A stretch of DNA of 19,835 nucleotides, taken from JAERML01 sp035687895 (GTDB lineage Bacteria; Bacteroidota; Ignavibacteria; UBA10030; UBA6906). Where the stretch lies: assembly GCA_035687895.1 (NCBI GenBank), contig DASRUE010000104.1, positions 1 to 19,835 of the forward strand, written 5' to 3'. Shown here piece by piece: positions 1 through 7,806 of this stretch. The stretch's first letter is position 1. Each line of letters starts with the position of its first letter. Position numbers and translations under genes: made by a program. Below the pieces are notes generated by a model that was not told the DNA's origin, ran no database searches, and was given only the letters and a program-made list of their open reading frames with translations.

Positions 1-132
1 CACATCGATACTCTTGTTGATCTTCAAGAAGTAATCGCTCTCGGGTGAGCTGATGAAGCCGGCAAACCCGACGACCAACGCCACCACCACGCCCGTGAGT
101 GCAACCGTGCGGACAACCTTCCCTGCATTCAT
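1..132 (-). CDS. N-terminus of a probable S41 (C-terminal processing) peptidase, cut by the window edge
   Basis: Forty-four codons are visible from ATG at 132 to the left edge, with no stop. The start has a basic residue pair, then one hydrophobic segment (about residues 9-27, rich in V, A, G and L), then SSPESDYFLKINKSIDV. A short N-terminal membrane anchor followed by 'YF.KINKSIDVF' is how Bacteroidota/Chlorobiota CtpA-like S41 proteases begin; these are periplasmic serine proteases with a PDZ domain that trim other proteins. The purine-rich stretch just upstream (complement of about 140-150) can serve as ribosome binding site. It starts 16 bp after the end of tmk on the same strand, so the two are probably cotranscribed. 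Neither the PDZ nor the catalytic Ser/Lys region is in the window, so the family call rests on the N-terminus alone. Another single-anchor exported protein is possible. Confidence 0.5.
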   Translation of the reverse strand, partial: MNAGKVVRTVALTGVVVALVVGFAGFISSPESDYFLKINKSIDV

Positions 133-148
133 ACGCGTTCCCACCCCC

Positions 149-775
149 TTACTTGATTGTTGATTCCTTGCGCCGTTCCACTGCCTGCCAGACTTGTGTC
201 TTGACGGCGTCGATTGAGGCCAGCCCATCCACCAGAACGAGACGATCCGGTTCATTCCGGGCAATATCCAGATATCCTTTTCGTACACGCTCGTAAAACT
301 CCCGTCCTGCGCTTTCCATTCTGTCAAACGTCATTCCCGCCGCAGCCTTTCGCCGCTCGATTTCTTCCACAGGAATGTCTACAAGAATCGTGAGATCGGG
401 ATCGGTTCCTGCCGTGGCAATCTTGTTGATGTGGCGGACTGCCTCCAGGTTAAACCCACGGCCGTATCCCTGGTAGGCGGTGGTAGAGTCATAGTACCGG
501 TCGCACACAACAATCTCACCGCGCTGAAGCGCGGGGACAATCACCTCGGCCACGAGTTGTGTCCGGCTCGCGGAGAAGAGAAGAAGCTCCGCCGCTTCGG
601 TCATTTCCAGATGACTCCTGTCCAGCAGGATCTCTCTGACCCGCTCGGAGATCTTCGTCCCGCCCGGCTCACGAAGGAAATGGACTACGTGCTTTGCTTT
701 CTTGAGCCGTTCCACGAGGAGGTTTGCCTGCGTGGACTTGCCGCTGAAATCAAGACCTTCGAACGTGATAAACAT
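149..775 (-). CDS. tmk: Thymidylate kinase (dTMP kinase)
   Basis: Phosphorylates dTMP to dTDP with ATP in the cytoplasm, an essential step of dTTP synthesis. The 208-residue length is normal for the family. Visible motifs are the P-loop FEGLDFSGKSTQ (residues 5-16), the dTMP-binding REPGGT (35-40), the DRYYDST motif (92-98) followed by YQGYGRG, and a C-terminal lid/base region with ERRKAAAGMTFDRME (140-154). The P-loop has F-S where many enzymes have G-x or G-A ('GLDFSGKST'); the catalytic GKS/T is intact. The start at 775 is supported by an AAGGAG ribosome binding site about 4 nt upstream, and a good promoter lies at 820-848. It is followed after 16 bp by a probable S41 protease gene. There is no sign of damage. 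Confidence 0.96.
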   Translation of the reverse strand: MFITFEGLDFSGKSTQANLLVERLKKAKHVVHFLREPGGTKISERVREILLDRSHLEMTEAAELLLFSASRTQLVAEVIVPALQRGEIVVCDRYYDSTTAYQGYGRGFNLEAVRHINKIATAGTDPDLTILVDIPVEEIERRKAAAGMTFDRMESAGREFYERVRKGYLDIARNEPDRLVLVDGLASIDAVKTQVWQAVERRKESTIK

Positions 776-819
776 GTGCTCCTTACTGGTACGGACTGCT
801 GTGGTCAGAGTTCCACGTC

Positions 820-848
820 AACATACGGATTTCCACAGGCCGAATCAA
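820..848 (-). promoter_or_regulatory. Candidate sigma-A type promoter for tmk
   Basis: On the minus strand, TTGATT (complement of 843-848) is separated by exactly 17 bp from TATGTT (complement of 820-825), followed by G. The predicted transcript starts near 813 and leaves a leader of roughly 38 nt before the tmk ATG, which carries an AAGGAG site. The promoter lies between the upstream gene's terminator hairpin (874-898) and tmk, which is the expected place. Confidence 0.55.
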
Positions 849-873
849 CAGATGCAGAAGGGATGAAAAGCAG

Positions 874-898
874 CAAGGGGCGCGTAGTGCGCCCCTTG
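874..898 (-). terminator. Rho-independent terminator after the T9SS-sorted protein gene
   Basis: A perfect 10-bp stem (CAAGGGGCGC / GCGCCCCTTG) closes a 5-nt loop at 884-888. Read on the minus strand it sits 25 bp past the stop codon at 924 and is followed by CTGCTTTTC, a short T-rich tail. It separates the large secreted-protein gene from the tmk promoter. Confidence 0.75.
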
Positions 899-923
899 TG
901 ATTGAAATGAAACTGTCCGTACC

Positions 924-3900
924 CTATTTCATGAGCACCAATTTGTTCACCTTCGAGTACTTCACTTCGCCACTGCTACTCGTCACCACGAACCGCGCAA
1001 AGTACACGCCGCTCGCTTGATCCGTTGCGTTCCAGATCGTTGAGTGATATCCTGCCTCATGGTGACCATCAGCCAACTCCGCTACTCTTCTTCCCAGTAC
1101 ATCGTAAACAACCAACGACACTGTTGCCGGTTCAGGAAGAGCAAAGTTGAATTGGGTTGTTGGGTTGAAGGGATTGGGATAGTTTTGCTCTAACCCATAA
1201 CTGCTTGGCAGGAGACCGTCAGCTTCGTTCTTCATTAGTGCGGTCTTGCTCGGTAACGATGAAAAAGTATCCTCGGCGTCCACCACCCACCGTTCGAGCC
1301 TAAAGGCAAGAGATTTTGTAATATTCTCTACCTTAACCGCAAGCCGCACAGACCGATTGCTGTAATCCAAAGGTATGTTTATTTCTACCATTGTATCTCT
1401 GATAGCTGCAAAGGTGCCAATTGTTTGGATCACGTCGTCCGTTTCTGCATCGCGTAATATAAGCCTACACTGCGTACCAGCAGGAAGTCTTCCCTTGGCT
1501 GCATACAGCACGTAGAAATTCAGCATTCCGCTGCCAGAGAACGCTTCTGTTCGCAGTGCGGCTTCGAAGGAAGCTTGATCGCGAATCGGCACGGTGTCGT
1601 TCAGCGCAGCATAACCGATAGAAACACCGCCAATCGTCGGAGTGAGAACCGTTACTCGCAACTGTCCTCCCTTCATCATAATCTTTCCTCCGCGGCCTTC
1701 TGCAGTTGCATTTGTCTGCGGAGTCTCGGTTGTAGCAACACCCGCCACATTACTCATTTGGCTACCGGCCATCTGCAACGATCCAAAACTAATCGTGTTT
1801 TGTTGGATAGCATACGGCGACGTAGTACCGCGAGAGAGGACTTTTTCACTGCCCGGATTCGTCCAGCCAACGCTTGCCATCGGGTCAATGCCAGTGGCAA
1901 GGTTTGTCTGCGATGACCAAGAATAGCTTGTTCGTTTCACGTATTTCAACTGACTGGTCGATGATCGCCAGGCAACAACCGCATTGGACGATGCGTAGTG
2001 GCCGGAGACGCTCGGCGTGTAATACGATGTCGGCGTTTTGGGATTTGACGCCCAGACGGTGGTACTTGACCAGGGTGGAACTCTTGGCCGCTCACGGTAC
2101 TTGATAACGGTTCGCTGATAGGCGGGGTCATACTCCTGCCATGCTACTCCTCTTCCACGAGTTGCGAGCATCAGAGACGTCACAGATAGATTGAGGATCG
2201 ACTGAGCCTCAGGGTCACCGTCGGCAACAAGTTCCGGGGCGGAGGTAAGATACGGAGTTGGCCCCATTTTGACTCCACCGTAATTGAGGTCTCCAGACTC
2301 CACCCACACAAGAGACCAGGTTGTATCCCCCGAAGTATAAACGCTGATCGGTGCAATAGAAAGCAGCGACGATCCACCTGACCTGAGCGTCACAGGAGCA
2401 AACCACTGGCCATTCGAGGCTTGGCGTACGCTACCTTTAATAGCCTGTGCGAAGGGATAGTACCACACGACGATGCTGTAGGTGCCGTCGTTCGCAACAC
2501 CGCTCGCCACAACGGGCGTGGTTGTAGACGGTTCGTACAACTCAGCCACCGTATTTGTCCAGTTTACTATTCCTGTTGATGGATCAACCCCTGCCGCCAT
2601 AATCAACGAGTTCCAGTTTTCGGCGTAGACTTCCTGCCAAACAGTCAAGATCAGATGAGGGTTACCCTGCACTGTGATGGATGGAGACCGTGCGATCCCT
2701 CCCCCGGAGGCTGCATCGCTGAGTTTCTGTTCAGGTAACCATGTTGCCCCTCCGTCCACAGAGCGCGTGTGCCAGATTTCATTCGCCGACTCGTACACCA
2801 TGTGGTAATTGCCGCTGCCATCGCGGATGATTTTGCGCTGCGTGCTGGGCGCAGTGACGCTGGATGAGGAGGAGGCAAGATGTGCTTTGAACCGCGCCTC
2901 ATATGTTGCTGTGCCTGTGACATTGATCTCTCTACTCAGACTCATTGGACCGTCCGCCCATCCGTAGAAATGCCATGTTGTCCCGGCATCGGTTTGCGGT
3001 GTGATGGCACTAAACGAACGCGAGGTAGCGTTAAAAATGTCCTGCTCAACATAGCCCGAGTTGACTTGATTTCCTTGATAGAGTATCTGGCCACCTTCAG
3101 AACCCTCAAAATCATTTCTCACAGTCACATCGTGCACACGATTGAAGTACGCCGTGACTGGGTTGGTACTAAAAATTGTGAATGTCCTGGGGTTCTGATT
3201 GTCGTTCAGATTTCCGGGATCCCAAGTGCGATATTTCCAATTATTGGATTCGTACTGATATCTTCCAGTGAAGGCAGTTACGGTGGTCTGCTCCCCCCAA
3301 TAGAACGGGAGCGACGCACCTGAGTTGAGCTCCGTGGGCGTACCATAGCGGTCAGTTGACGTGATTGTCCCAAAGCCTGTTCCTCCGAGATCATTGTTAA
3401 ACTGGATGTTGTATTCCGGTGCCGTGAACCATACGGTTAGTTTTGCCGTATGGCCTGTTCCCCAAAAATATTCGTTCCAAGATTCACCTCCATTACCTTG
3501 TTCAGGAATGCGTCTAATCCCGATTGTCAAGTAGGGTCTCCCTGATGACAAGGCATCCCGCACAGCGGTGGCCAGCGCAGGGTCGGATGTGGTGAACGTC
3601 TCTTCGTTGTTTACGGTTGTGGTACTTCCGTCGAGGATCCTATTGTTACTATTTAGCGCTCCATACAGGTCGTCCGGGCTTTCCAACGGGAGTTTTACAT
3701 CAAAGAGCGTGAAGCTCGCGTTTGTTGAATACCAAGCACCTTCGTGCTTTACCTTAAACGTGAGCACGACCTGCGTAACGTCTGCGTCAGGGGGAAGGGT
3801 GCTTGGACTGAACGGCCATCTCATGAAGGCATAGAGCCAATCTTGCACAGCAAAATCGCCAAACTGAGTATCCTCGTTTGGATATTGGTGGAAGAACCGA

Positions 3901-4049
3901 TTGTGATTATTGTGATCCCTTGCCACGGTCTGCGTTTGCTGGACTGTCACCGGGCCATACACGCGTGTTGGTGGCTGGGAAAGGGCCGGGCCTACACCTG
4001 CCATAAGAAGCAGAGTCATTCGCGCTAAATATGTGAGTTTTGCATTCAT
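924..4049 (-). CDS. Large secreted protein with BNR-like region and type IX secretion C-terminal sorting domain
   Basis: A protein of 1041 residues from ATG at 4049. This start is chosen over an in-frame one 38 codons upstream because it has an AAGGAG site at the right distance and opens a clean signal peptide (MNAKLTYLAR plus a hydrophobic core ending near ALSQ). Residues 30-230 form a beta-rich N-terminal part. The middle third contains segments ending in 'FNNDLGGTG', 'VRNDFEG' and 'FYGWADG' typical of InlB/Big-like surface modules. It is followed by a stretch with 'WHTRSVDGGATW' and repeated 'W..YVY'-like sheets resembling BNR/sialidase-type propeller repeats. No catalytic residues are evident. 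Residues about 950-1041 are a type A T9SS sorting domain (EQNYPNPFNPTT, VYDVLGRRV, GVYFARF), implying export through the outer membrane and surface attachment or release. Function is unknown. The lipoprotein gene upstream on the same strand is separated by a hairpin, so the two are probably independent. Confidence 0.88.
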   Translation of the reverse strand: MNAKLTYLARMTLLLMAGVGPALSQPPTRVYGPVTVQQTQTVARDHNNHNRFFHQYPNEDTQFGDFAVQDWLYAFMRWPFSPSTLPPDADVTQVVLTFKVKHEGAWYSTNASFTLFDVKLPLESPDDLYGALNSNNRILDGSTTTVNNEETFTTSDPALATAVRDALSSGRPYLTIGIRRIPEQGNGGESWNEYFWGTGHTAKLTVWFTAPEYNIQFNNDLGGTGFGTITSTDRYGTPTELNSGASLPFYWGEQTTVTAFTGRYQYESNNWKYRTWDPGNLNDNQNPRTFTIFSTNPVTAYFNRVHDVTVRNDFEGSEGGQILYQGNQVNSGYVEQDIFNATSRSFSAITPQTDAGTTWHFYGWADGPMSLSREINVTGTATYEARFKAHLASSSSSVTAPSTQRKIIRDGSGNYHMVYESANEIWHTRSVDGGATWLPEQKLSDAASGGGIARSPSITVQGNPHLILTVWQEVYAENWNSLIMAAGVDPSTGIVNWTNTVAELYEPSTTTPVVASGVANDGTYSIVVWYYPFAQAIKGSVRQASNGQWFAPVTLRSGGSSLLSIAPISVYTSGDTTWSLVWVESGDLNYGGVKMGPTPYLTSAPELVADGDPEAQSILNLSVTSLMLATRGRGVAWQEYDPAYQRTVIKYRERPRVPPWSSTTVWASNPKTPTSYYTPSVSGHYASSNAVVAWRSSTSQLKYVKRTSYSWSSQTNLATGIDPMASVGWTNPGSEKVLSRGTTSPYAIQQNTISFGSLQMAGSQMSNVAGVATTETPQTNATAEGRGGKIMMKGGQLRVTVLTPTIGGVSIGYAALNDTVPIRDQASFEAALRTEAFSGSGMLNFYVLYAAKGRLPAGTQCRLILRDAETDDVIQTIGTFAAIRDTMVEINIPLDYSNRSVRLAVKVENITKSLAFRLERWVVDAEDTFSSLPSKTALMKNEADGLLPSSYGLEQNYPNPFNPTTQFNFALPEPATVSLVVYDVLGRRVAELADGHHEAGYHSTIWNATDQASGVYFARFVVTSSSGEVKYSKVNKLVLMK

Positions 4050-4185
4050 GACGTTCTCCTTGCAGTTATGAAATCGGATTGCTATCTTTGTGCGGGCAAA
4101 TAGAAAAGGCCCGGCGTACCTACGCGAAGGCGCGGTGCGGCGGATGAGGGAGCCAACCTTCAACCTGTCTACTTGCCGTTAAGAG

Positions 4186-4207
4186 GCGGAGTGTTCGCGC
4201 ACTCCGC
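4186..4207 (-). terminator. Hairpin after the lipoprotein gene, probable terminator
   Basis: An 8-bp perfect stem (GCGGAGTG / CACTCCGC) closes a 6-nt loop, 50 bp past the lipoprotein stop at 4258. The T-run after it on the minus strand is poor (CTCTTAACGG), so termination may be weak or factor-assisted. The 208 bp between the two genes otherwise holds only the leader of the T9SS protein gene; I see no convincing -35/-10 pair there. Confidence 0.4.
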
Positions 4208-4257
4208 TTCGCTGTTCTTATTTCAAGTCTGTGGCTTTCAAGATTTTCTCGTTGTGA

Positions 4258-5301
4258 TCATTGATTGATTCGCGTACCGATTGTCATCAACGCGTGGGTT
4301 GGGGTATTGCCAACAAGAAAGTACTTGTTACCGATGGCGAAAGCCTTAAAGTACGATCTCGAACTTGAACGGTCGTATAGCTCGTCGTAGAACCTCCATG
4401 AGCCTCCACTCCAATGCATGACCGCACCATACGAGCCCGCTACCAGAACATTATTGGACGATATTCCCGTTACAGAAAACATCGCGACGGAAGGGCTCGG
4501 GGTTAGTATCTCCTCCCAGGTTGATCCATCTTGCGTGTGAAAGGTCCCTTCCCCCGTTGTATACAATCCGACACCTTGTCCTCCCCAAACGCCAAACATC
4601 CGACCTAGTGCGAAGAAATGCTCTTGGATCACTGTGCTCCCTTCAAAACGAAGCACAAAACTACCAACAAGGCTGTTAAAGTAGTCGGTCGCTACAGCAT
4701 AAACCTCACCCGTCGAAAGTCCGACAATATCCCGAACATCATGATCCATCGCATTTGGTAGTCTTTGCCAACTATTTCCATCATAATGTAGAACCGTGCC
4801 CACATCACCGCCAACGTACACGTCTGTTGCTGACTTCGCCCAAATTGCCAGCAGCGAAGAAGAACTGTCCGGGCTGATGTTTTGCCAGTTCCTTCCATTC
4901 CACCTACCAACAAACCCATGGATGTCGTTTGAATCGAAGGAGGATCCCGCGACGAAAATGCAAGTATCTGACAATGAGTGCACAGCGGCAAGAAGTCCTG
5001 CGCCTATCCACCAGTTCAGGGAATCGTCCATGATTTTGATCCACGATACCCCATTGTATCGGGCAAGAAACGAAGGCAACCCCGTCCCTTCGTCCTCGAT
5101 AACTCCTACAGCGTACACATTTGTTTCTGACGTTCCACACACACCTAACAATCTACTTGAATAATAGCCAATGCTATCCGTCTGCCACGAAATTGAGTGG
5201 CTTGTAGTGTCAGGGCCGTTTGGTGGATCGGATGGTGTTTCTTTCTTACAGGAGAATGAAACCAGGAAGAGAACGAGTGTAAGGAACTTCAACAGTGTCA
5301 T
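4258..5301 (-). CDS. Beta-propeller-like lipoprotein
   Basis: A protein of 347 residues. The N-terminus is a lipoprotein signal: MTLLKFLTLVLFLVSFS followed by Cys18 and KKE, so it should be lipidated and held in the outer or inner membrane. After a Pro/Ser/Thr linker, the chain carries recurring units of the form 'G(V/I)...(T/S)..(T/N/D)VYAVG', e.g. LGVCGTSETNVYAVG, AIWAKSATDVYVGG and VTGISSNNVLVAG, each followed by 'xxHWxGxxW'-type strands. This spacing of about 45-50 residues is what a beta-propeller of loosely conserved blades shows. There is no catalytic signature, so a binding or structural role is most likely but unproven. The start at 5301 has a GGGAGG site upstream. It lacks a T9SS sorting domain, unlike its downstream neighbour. 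Confidence 0.8.
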   Translation of the reverse strand: MTLLKFLTLVLFLVSFSCKKETPSDPPNGPDTTSHSISWQTDSIGYYSSRLLGVCGTSETNVYAVGVIEDEGTGLPSFLARYNGVSWIKIMDDSLNWWIGAGLLAAVHSLSDTCIFVAGSSFDSNDIHGFVGRWNGRNWQNISPDSSSSLLAIWAKSATDVYVGGDVGTVLHYDGNSWQRLPNAMDHDVRDIVGLSTGEVYAVATDYFNSLVGSFVLRFEGSTVIQEHFFALGRMFGVWGGQGVGLYTTGEGTFHTQDGSTWEEILTPSPSVAMFSVTGISSNNVLVAGSYGAVMHWSGGSWRFYDELYDRSSSRSYFKAFAIGNKYFLVGNTPTHALMTIGTRINQ

Positions 5302-5616
5302 TGTAAGACCTCCCTACGAGTTGCTCAACGGTCGAAACACTTTGGTGGCGGAAGAACAGGGGAAAAGGCGCGCGGCGGTGTTGGAAGGGTGCCTGGCATG
5401 GTGCACGGCATCTAGAACCCGCAACAGGTGATTCAGTCGTCTGATTCATTCGCAAAAATCGTACCTAAGAAAGTGAAAATAAATCTGTCAATTTGCTCGA
5501 ATCGCTGTTATCAATTCCCGCCATTGCGAAAATCCTCGCTTCCATTTCCAAGAATTGGGACGACTTGATCTCTCTTGTTGAAGAGTTCATCATGAAAGCA
5601 GAACGGGGAAGGGTGA
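5302..5616. other. Gene-free stretch holding a promoter and a long leader for the lipoprotein gene
   Basis: This 315-bp gap lies between anmK (stop at 5617) and the lipoprotein start. A candidate promoter is at 5463-5491, so the lipoprotein mRNA would carry a leader of about 155 nt. Short open frames here (for example one ending at 5465 on the minus strand and one over 5246-5455) lack ribosome binding sites and recognisable content. I see no strong terminator behind anmK. Confidence 0.5.
5463..5491 (-). promoter_or_regulatory. Candidate promoter for the lipoprotein gene
   Basis: On the minus strand a perfect TTGACA (complement of 5486-5491) is followed after 17 bp by TTAGGT (complement of 5463-5468). 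The -35 is consensus and the -10 is mediocre. The surrounding spacer is AT-rich, unlike the flanking genes. Confidence 0.4.
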
Positions 5617-6807
5617 TTATGGCTTTTGTGGCCAAGCCACCGTCCCCAACACAACGGACTTCCGCGCACCTGTCACGGAAGGAAGATTTGCCGGACGCCC
5701 GGCCATCGTCTCGTTGGCAAGGATCGCAAAGCACAATGCTTCCTTGGCTTCAGCACGGATGCCGGTGGCGTCGAGCGTCTGCACGGGGACCGGCCAGAAA
5801 TAATCCTGAAGCGCGTGCATAAGGTACACGTTCCTCGCACCGCCGCCGCTTACGAAGACCTCATCCACACGCGTCCTCCGCGCCACGAACCACATGTATG
5901 CATCATGGACACAGTAGGCCGTGAACAGGGTGGCGGTTGTGACAATATCCTCCCGGTCGTACTGCCGCGCCCGTGCAAGGAATCGATCCACAAACTCGCC
6001 GCCGAATTCTTCCCTCCCCGTCGAGCGGGGAGGCTTCCGCCGGAGGAACGGGTGCCGGGCCAGCCAGCGGAACAACTCATGCGAGACAAGTCCATGCATG
6101 GCAACCGCGCCGTTCCTGTCGAACGGACGGTGGTAAAGTTTCTGCATCAATGCATCGATCACCATGTTTCCCGGACCCGTATCGAACGCCACCACATCAT
6201 CCGCTCCACAGCGTCGCGGAAGGACCGTGATGTTCGCAATGCCGCCAATATTGAGGAGCATCCTGTTTTTTGTCGTGGACGTGAATAGCAGCCAGTCAAC
6301 ATACGGAACGAGCGGCGCCCCCTGTCCGCCAACGGCCATATCGGCAAGACGGAAGTTGCCCACGGTCGGAATGTCGGTGAGCGTTGCAATGACGGACGGG
6401 TCGCCGATCTGCAGTGTTGCGCGGATCGTCGTGCCGAACATCCGGACAGGTTCGGGAAGATGTTGGAGTGTCTGGCCGTGTGAGCCAATGAATGCAACGC
6501 GGGAAAGTGCAACGCTAGCTTTTCGAGCGACAGCCACAACGGCATCCGCTGACAGGTGCGCCAGCAGAACATTGAGACGCGTGATCTCATCCACGCGGCT
6601 TGTGGCGGGAACGGAATTCTCCAGCAGGCGCTGTTTGAGTCCGGCAGGGAAAGGGCGGAAGACGTGAGCGAGTTGCGAGTACCTAGTTGCCCCGCCAGTC
6701 CCCCGGATACGGATCAAGACCGCGTCGATCCCGTCGAGTGACGTGCCGGACATCAGGCCAACTGCCAGCTTCGCTGCTTTCACGGAGTTCTGTACCTGTT
6801 GATACAT
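5617..6807 (-). CDS. anmK: Anhydro-N-acetylmuramic acid kinase
   Basis: AnmK hydrolyses and phosphorylates 1,6-anhydro-MurNAc to MurNAc-6-phosphate, returning cell-wall sugar to metabolism in the cytoplasm. Read from ATG at 6807 the protein has 396 residues, a little longer than the roughly 370 typical of the family. Motifs: the ATP-binding GLMSGTSLDGIDAVLI (17-32), FIGSHGQTLQHLP (106-118), the segment DMAVGGQGAPLVPYVDW (156-172), NIGGIANITVLP (186-197), FDTGPGNMVIDALM (208-221) and VSGGGARN near the C-terminus. These are the sugar-kinase (ASKHA-fold) signatures of this family. The start is uncertain: a GTG at 6783 forms a GTGA overlap with the upstream gene's stop and would give a 388-residue protein starting just before the first motif. 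Either way translation is probably coupled to the upstream exported-protein gene. Confidence 0.95.
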   Translation of the reverse strand: MYQQVQNSVKAAKLAVGLMSGTSLDGIDAVLIRIRGTGGATRYSQLAHVFRPFPAGLKQRLLENSVPATSRVDEITRLNVLLAHLSADAVVAVARKASVALSRVAFIGSHGQTLQHLPEPVRMFGTTIRATLQIGDPSVIATLTDIPTVGNFRLADMAVGGQGAPLVPYVDWLLFTSTTKNRMLLNIGGIANITVLPRRCGADDVVAFDTGPGNMVIDALMQKLYHRPFDRNGAVAMHGLVSHELFRWLARHPFLRRKPPRSTGREEFGGEFVDRFLARARQYDREDIVTTATLFTAYCVHDAYMWFVARRTRVDEVFVSGGGARNVYLMHALQDYFWPVPVQTLDATGIRAEAKEALCFAILANETMAGRPANLPSVTGARKSVVLGTVAWPQKP

Positions 6808-7781
6808 GCGCGGATCTTTCCGCTCAGCCGATCGTTGTCAATATGCGCGGCACGCGGGGGAGCAAGCCTGCGCCATGCGTCGAATCGTGTCAGGGTCAAT
6901 CCGTCTTCGATCATCTGATCCGCATCGTCCCGTCGCCCGACCGCGGCGAGGATCATAATTCTCCCCATTACGTCGACCAGTGATAGACTATCGGGAAGAG
7001 TGACGTCGGGAATAGCGAACCGTTGCAGAAAACGGTCGGACCGTTGTTTGAATACCTTCGTGGTGTCATCCCACATATGAATGAGCGTGATCTTTGGGAA
7101 ATCGTCCGCTCGGAACGCGGGGTCTCCCTCAAAGAAATCATCAACAGCAAGAAACTCGGGGTAGGGAGTCTTGTCGATATTGTCGGTCACCACAGGATCC
7201 AAGGCATAACCCGTTGGAACACCGTTGATCCATCGCTCCGGGATATTGGGCGGGACGATGACATTTCGCAGCCGTCCATCCTTTGTGATTTCAAAAACCG
7301 AGAAAGCATAACAAAGAAGCGGCGGCATCTGTCCTCGATCGATCTTGCACGCCTGATTGAACGTGACCTTCAAGGTACCGGAATTATCGAAGTCCGCTGC
7401 TACGCCGAGCGATAGGCTGTACGTTTGCACGAACGCGGAATCCAGAAATTCCACTGTGGTATCGCTGCTGAAACGGTAGAGCCGGACCTGGGGAGGCGGT
7501 GTGCCGCACGGTTGGCTGCTGCAGGGCTCCGGGTGTTTCTTCACCCATCCACGCGCACGGATCGCATCCTTTGCAAGGAACGTTGCGAGCACATACGATG
7601 ATGCGCCCCCTTGTGCAAGCTCGGCATACTCCTGGAAGTAGTAGCATTGATCCGTCAGCCGATAGACCTCTTCGGCAAGGTATTGCGGTGCCTGCCCGCG
7701 GGTTTGCGCGGCCACAGGAATGAAAACACCGGCAACAAGGATGAAGCAGCAGAGGGAAATACACTTCACCATTGGAACCAT
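6780..7781 (-). CDS. Exported protein of unknown function
   Basis: A protein of 333 residues (330 if Met4 is used). A signal peptide is clear: hydrophobic residues 8-22 end at VAAQ, with likely cleavage near residue 26. The mature part has six cysteines (about 46, 87, 92, 145, 157, 328), suggesting disulfides in the periplasm. The section DNIDKTPYPEFLAVDD resembles the Asp-rich loops of FG-GAP/VCBS-type repeats, and the C-terminus (VDVMGRIMILAAVGRRDDADQM) is helical and TPR-like; neither is strong enough to assign a family. It is the first gene of an apparent two-gene unit with anmK, which overlaps its end by a few to 28 bases depending on the anmK start. Its start lies only 25 bp from that of the divergent nfo gene, so the two promoters must overlap or lie inside the genes. 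Confidence 0.75.
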   Translation of the reverse strand: MVPMVKCISLCCFILVAGVFIPVAAQTRGQAPQYLAEEVYRLTDQCYYFQEYAELAQGGASSYVLATFLAKDAIRARGWVKKHPEPCSSQPCGTPPPQVRLYRFSSDTTVEFLDSAFVQTYSLSLGVAADFDNSGTLKVTFNQACKIDRGQMPPLLCYAFSVFEITKDGRLRNVIVPPNIPERWINGVPTGYALDPVVTDNIDKTPYPEFLAVDDFFEGDPAFRADDFPKITLIHMWDDTTKVFKQRSDRFLQRFAIPDVTLPDSLSLVDVMGRIMILAAVGRRDDADQMIEDGLTLTRFDAWRRLAPPRAAHIDNDRLSGKIRACINRYRTP

Positions 7782-7800
7782 GAACTCACTTTTGTATCTT
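7772..7800 (+). promoter_or_regulatory. Candidate promoter for a leaderless nfo transcript
   Basis: TTGGAA (7772-7777), a 17-bp spacer, then TATCTT (7795-7800) followed by G. The expected start point, 6-8 bp beyond the -10, falls on the nfo ATG at 7807. The -35 element lies over the first codons of the divergent gene. Confidence 0.5.
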
Positions 7801-7806
7801 GTCTGG

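Noticed and set aside
4100..4112. Plus-strand TATCTTTG (near 4093) matching the Bacteroidota -7 element
   Set aside because: No gene follows on the plus strand and no -33 partner is evident; a chance match is likely.
4050..4163. 38-codon N-terminal extension of the T9SS-sorted protein
   Set aside because: It would bury the signal peptide, and the downstream ATG has a proper ribosome binding site.
5465..5593. 42-codon minus-strand frame behind anmK
   Set aside because: No ribosome binding site and no recognisable content; it overlaps the promoter predicted for the lipoprotein gene.
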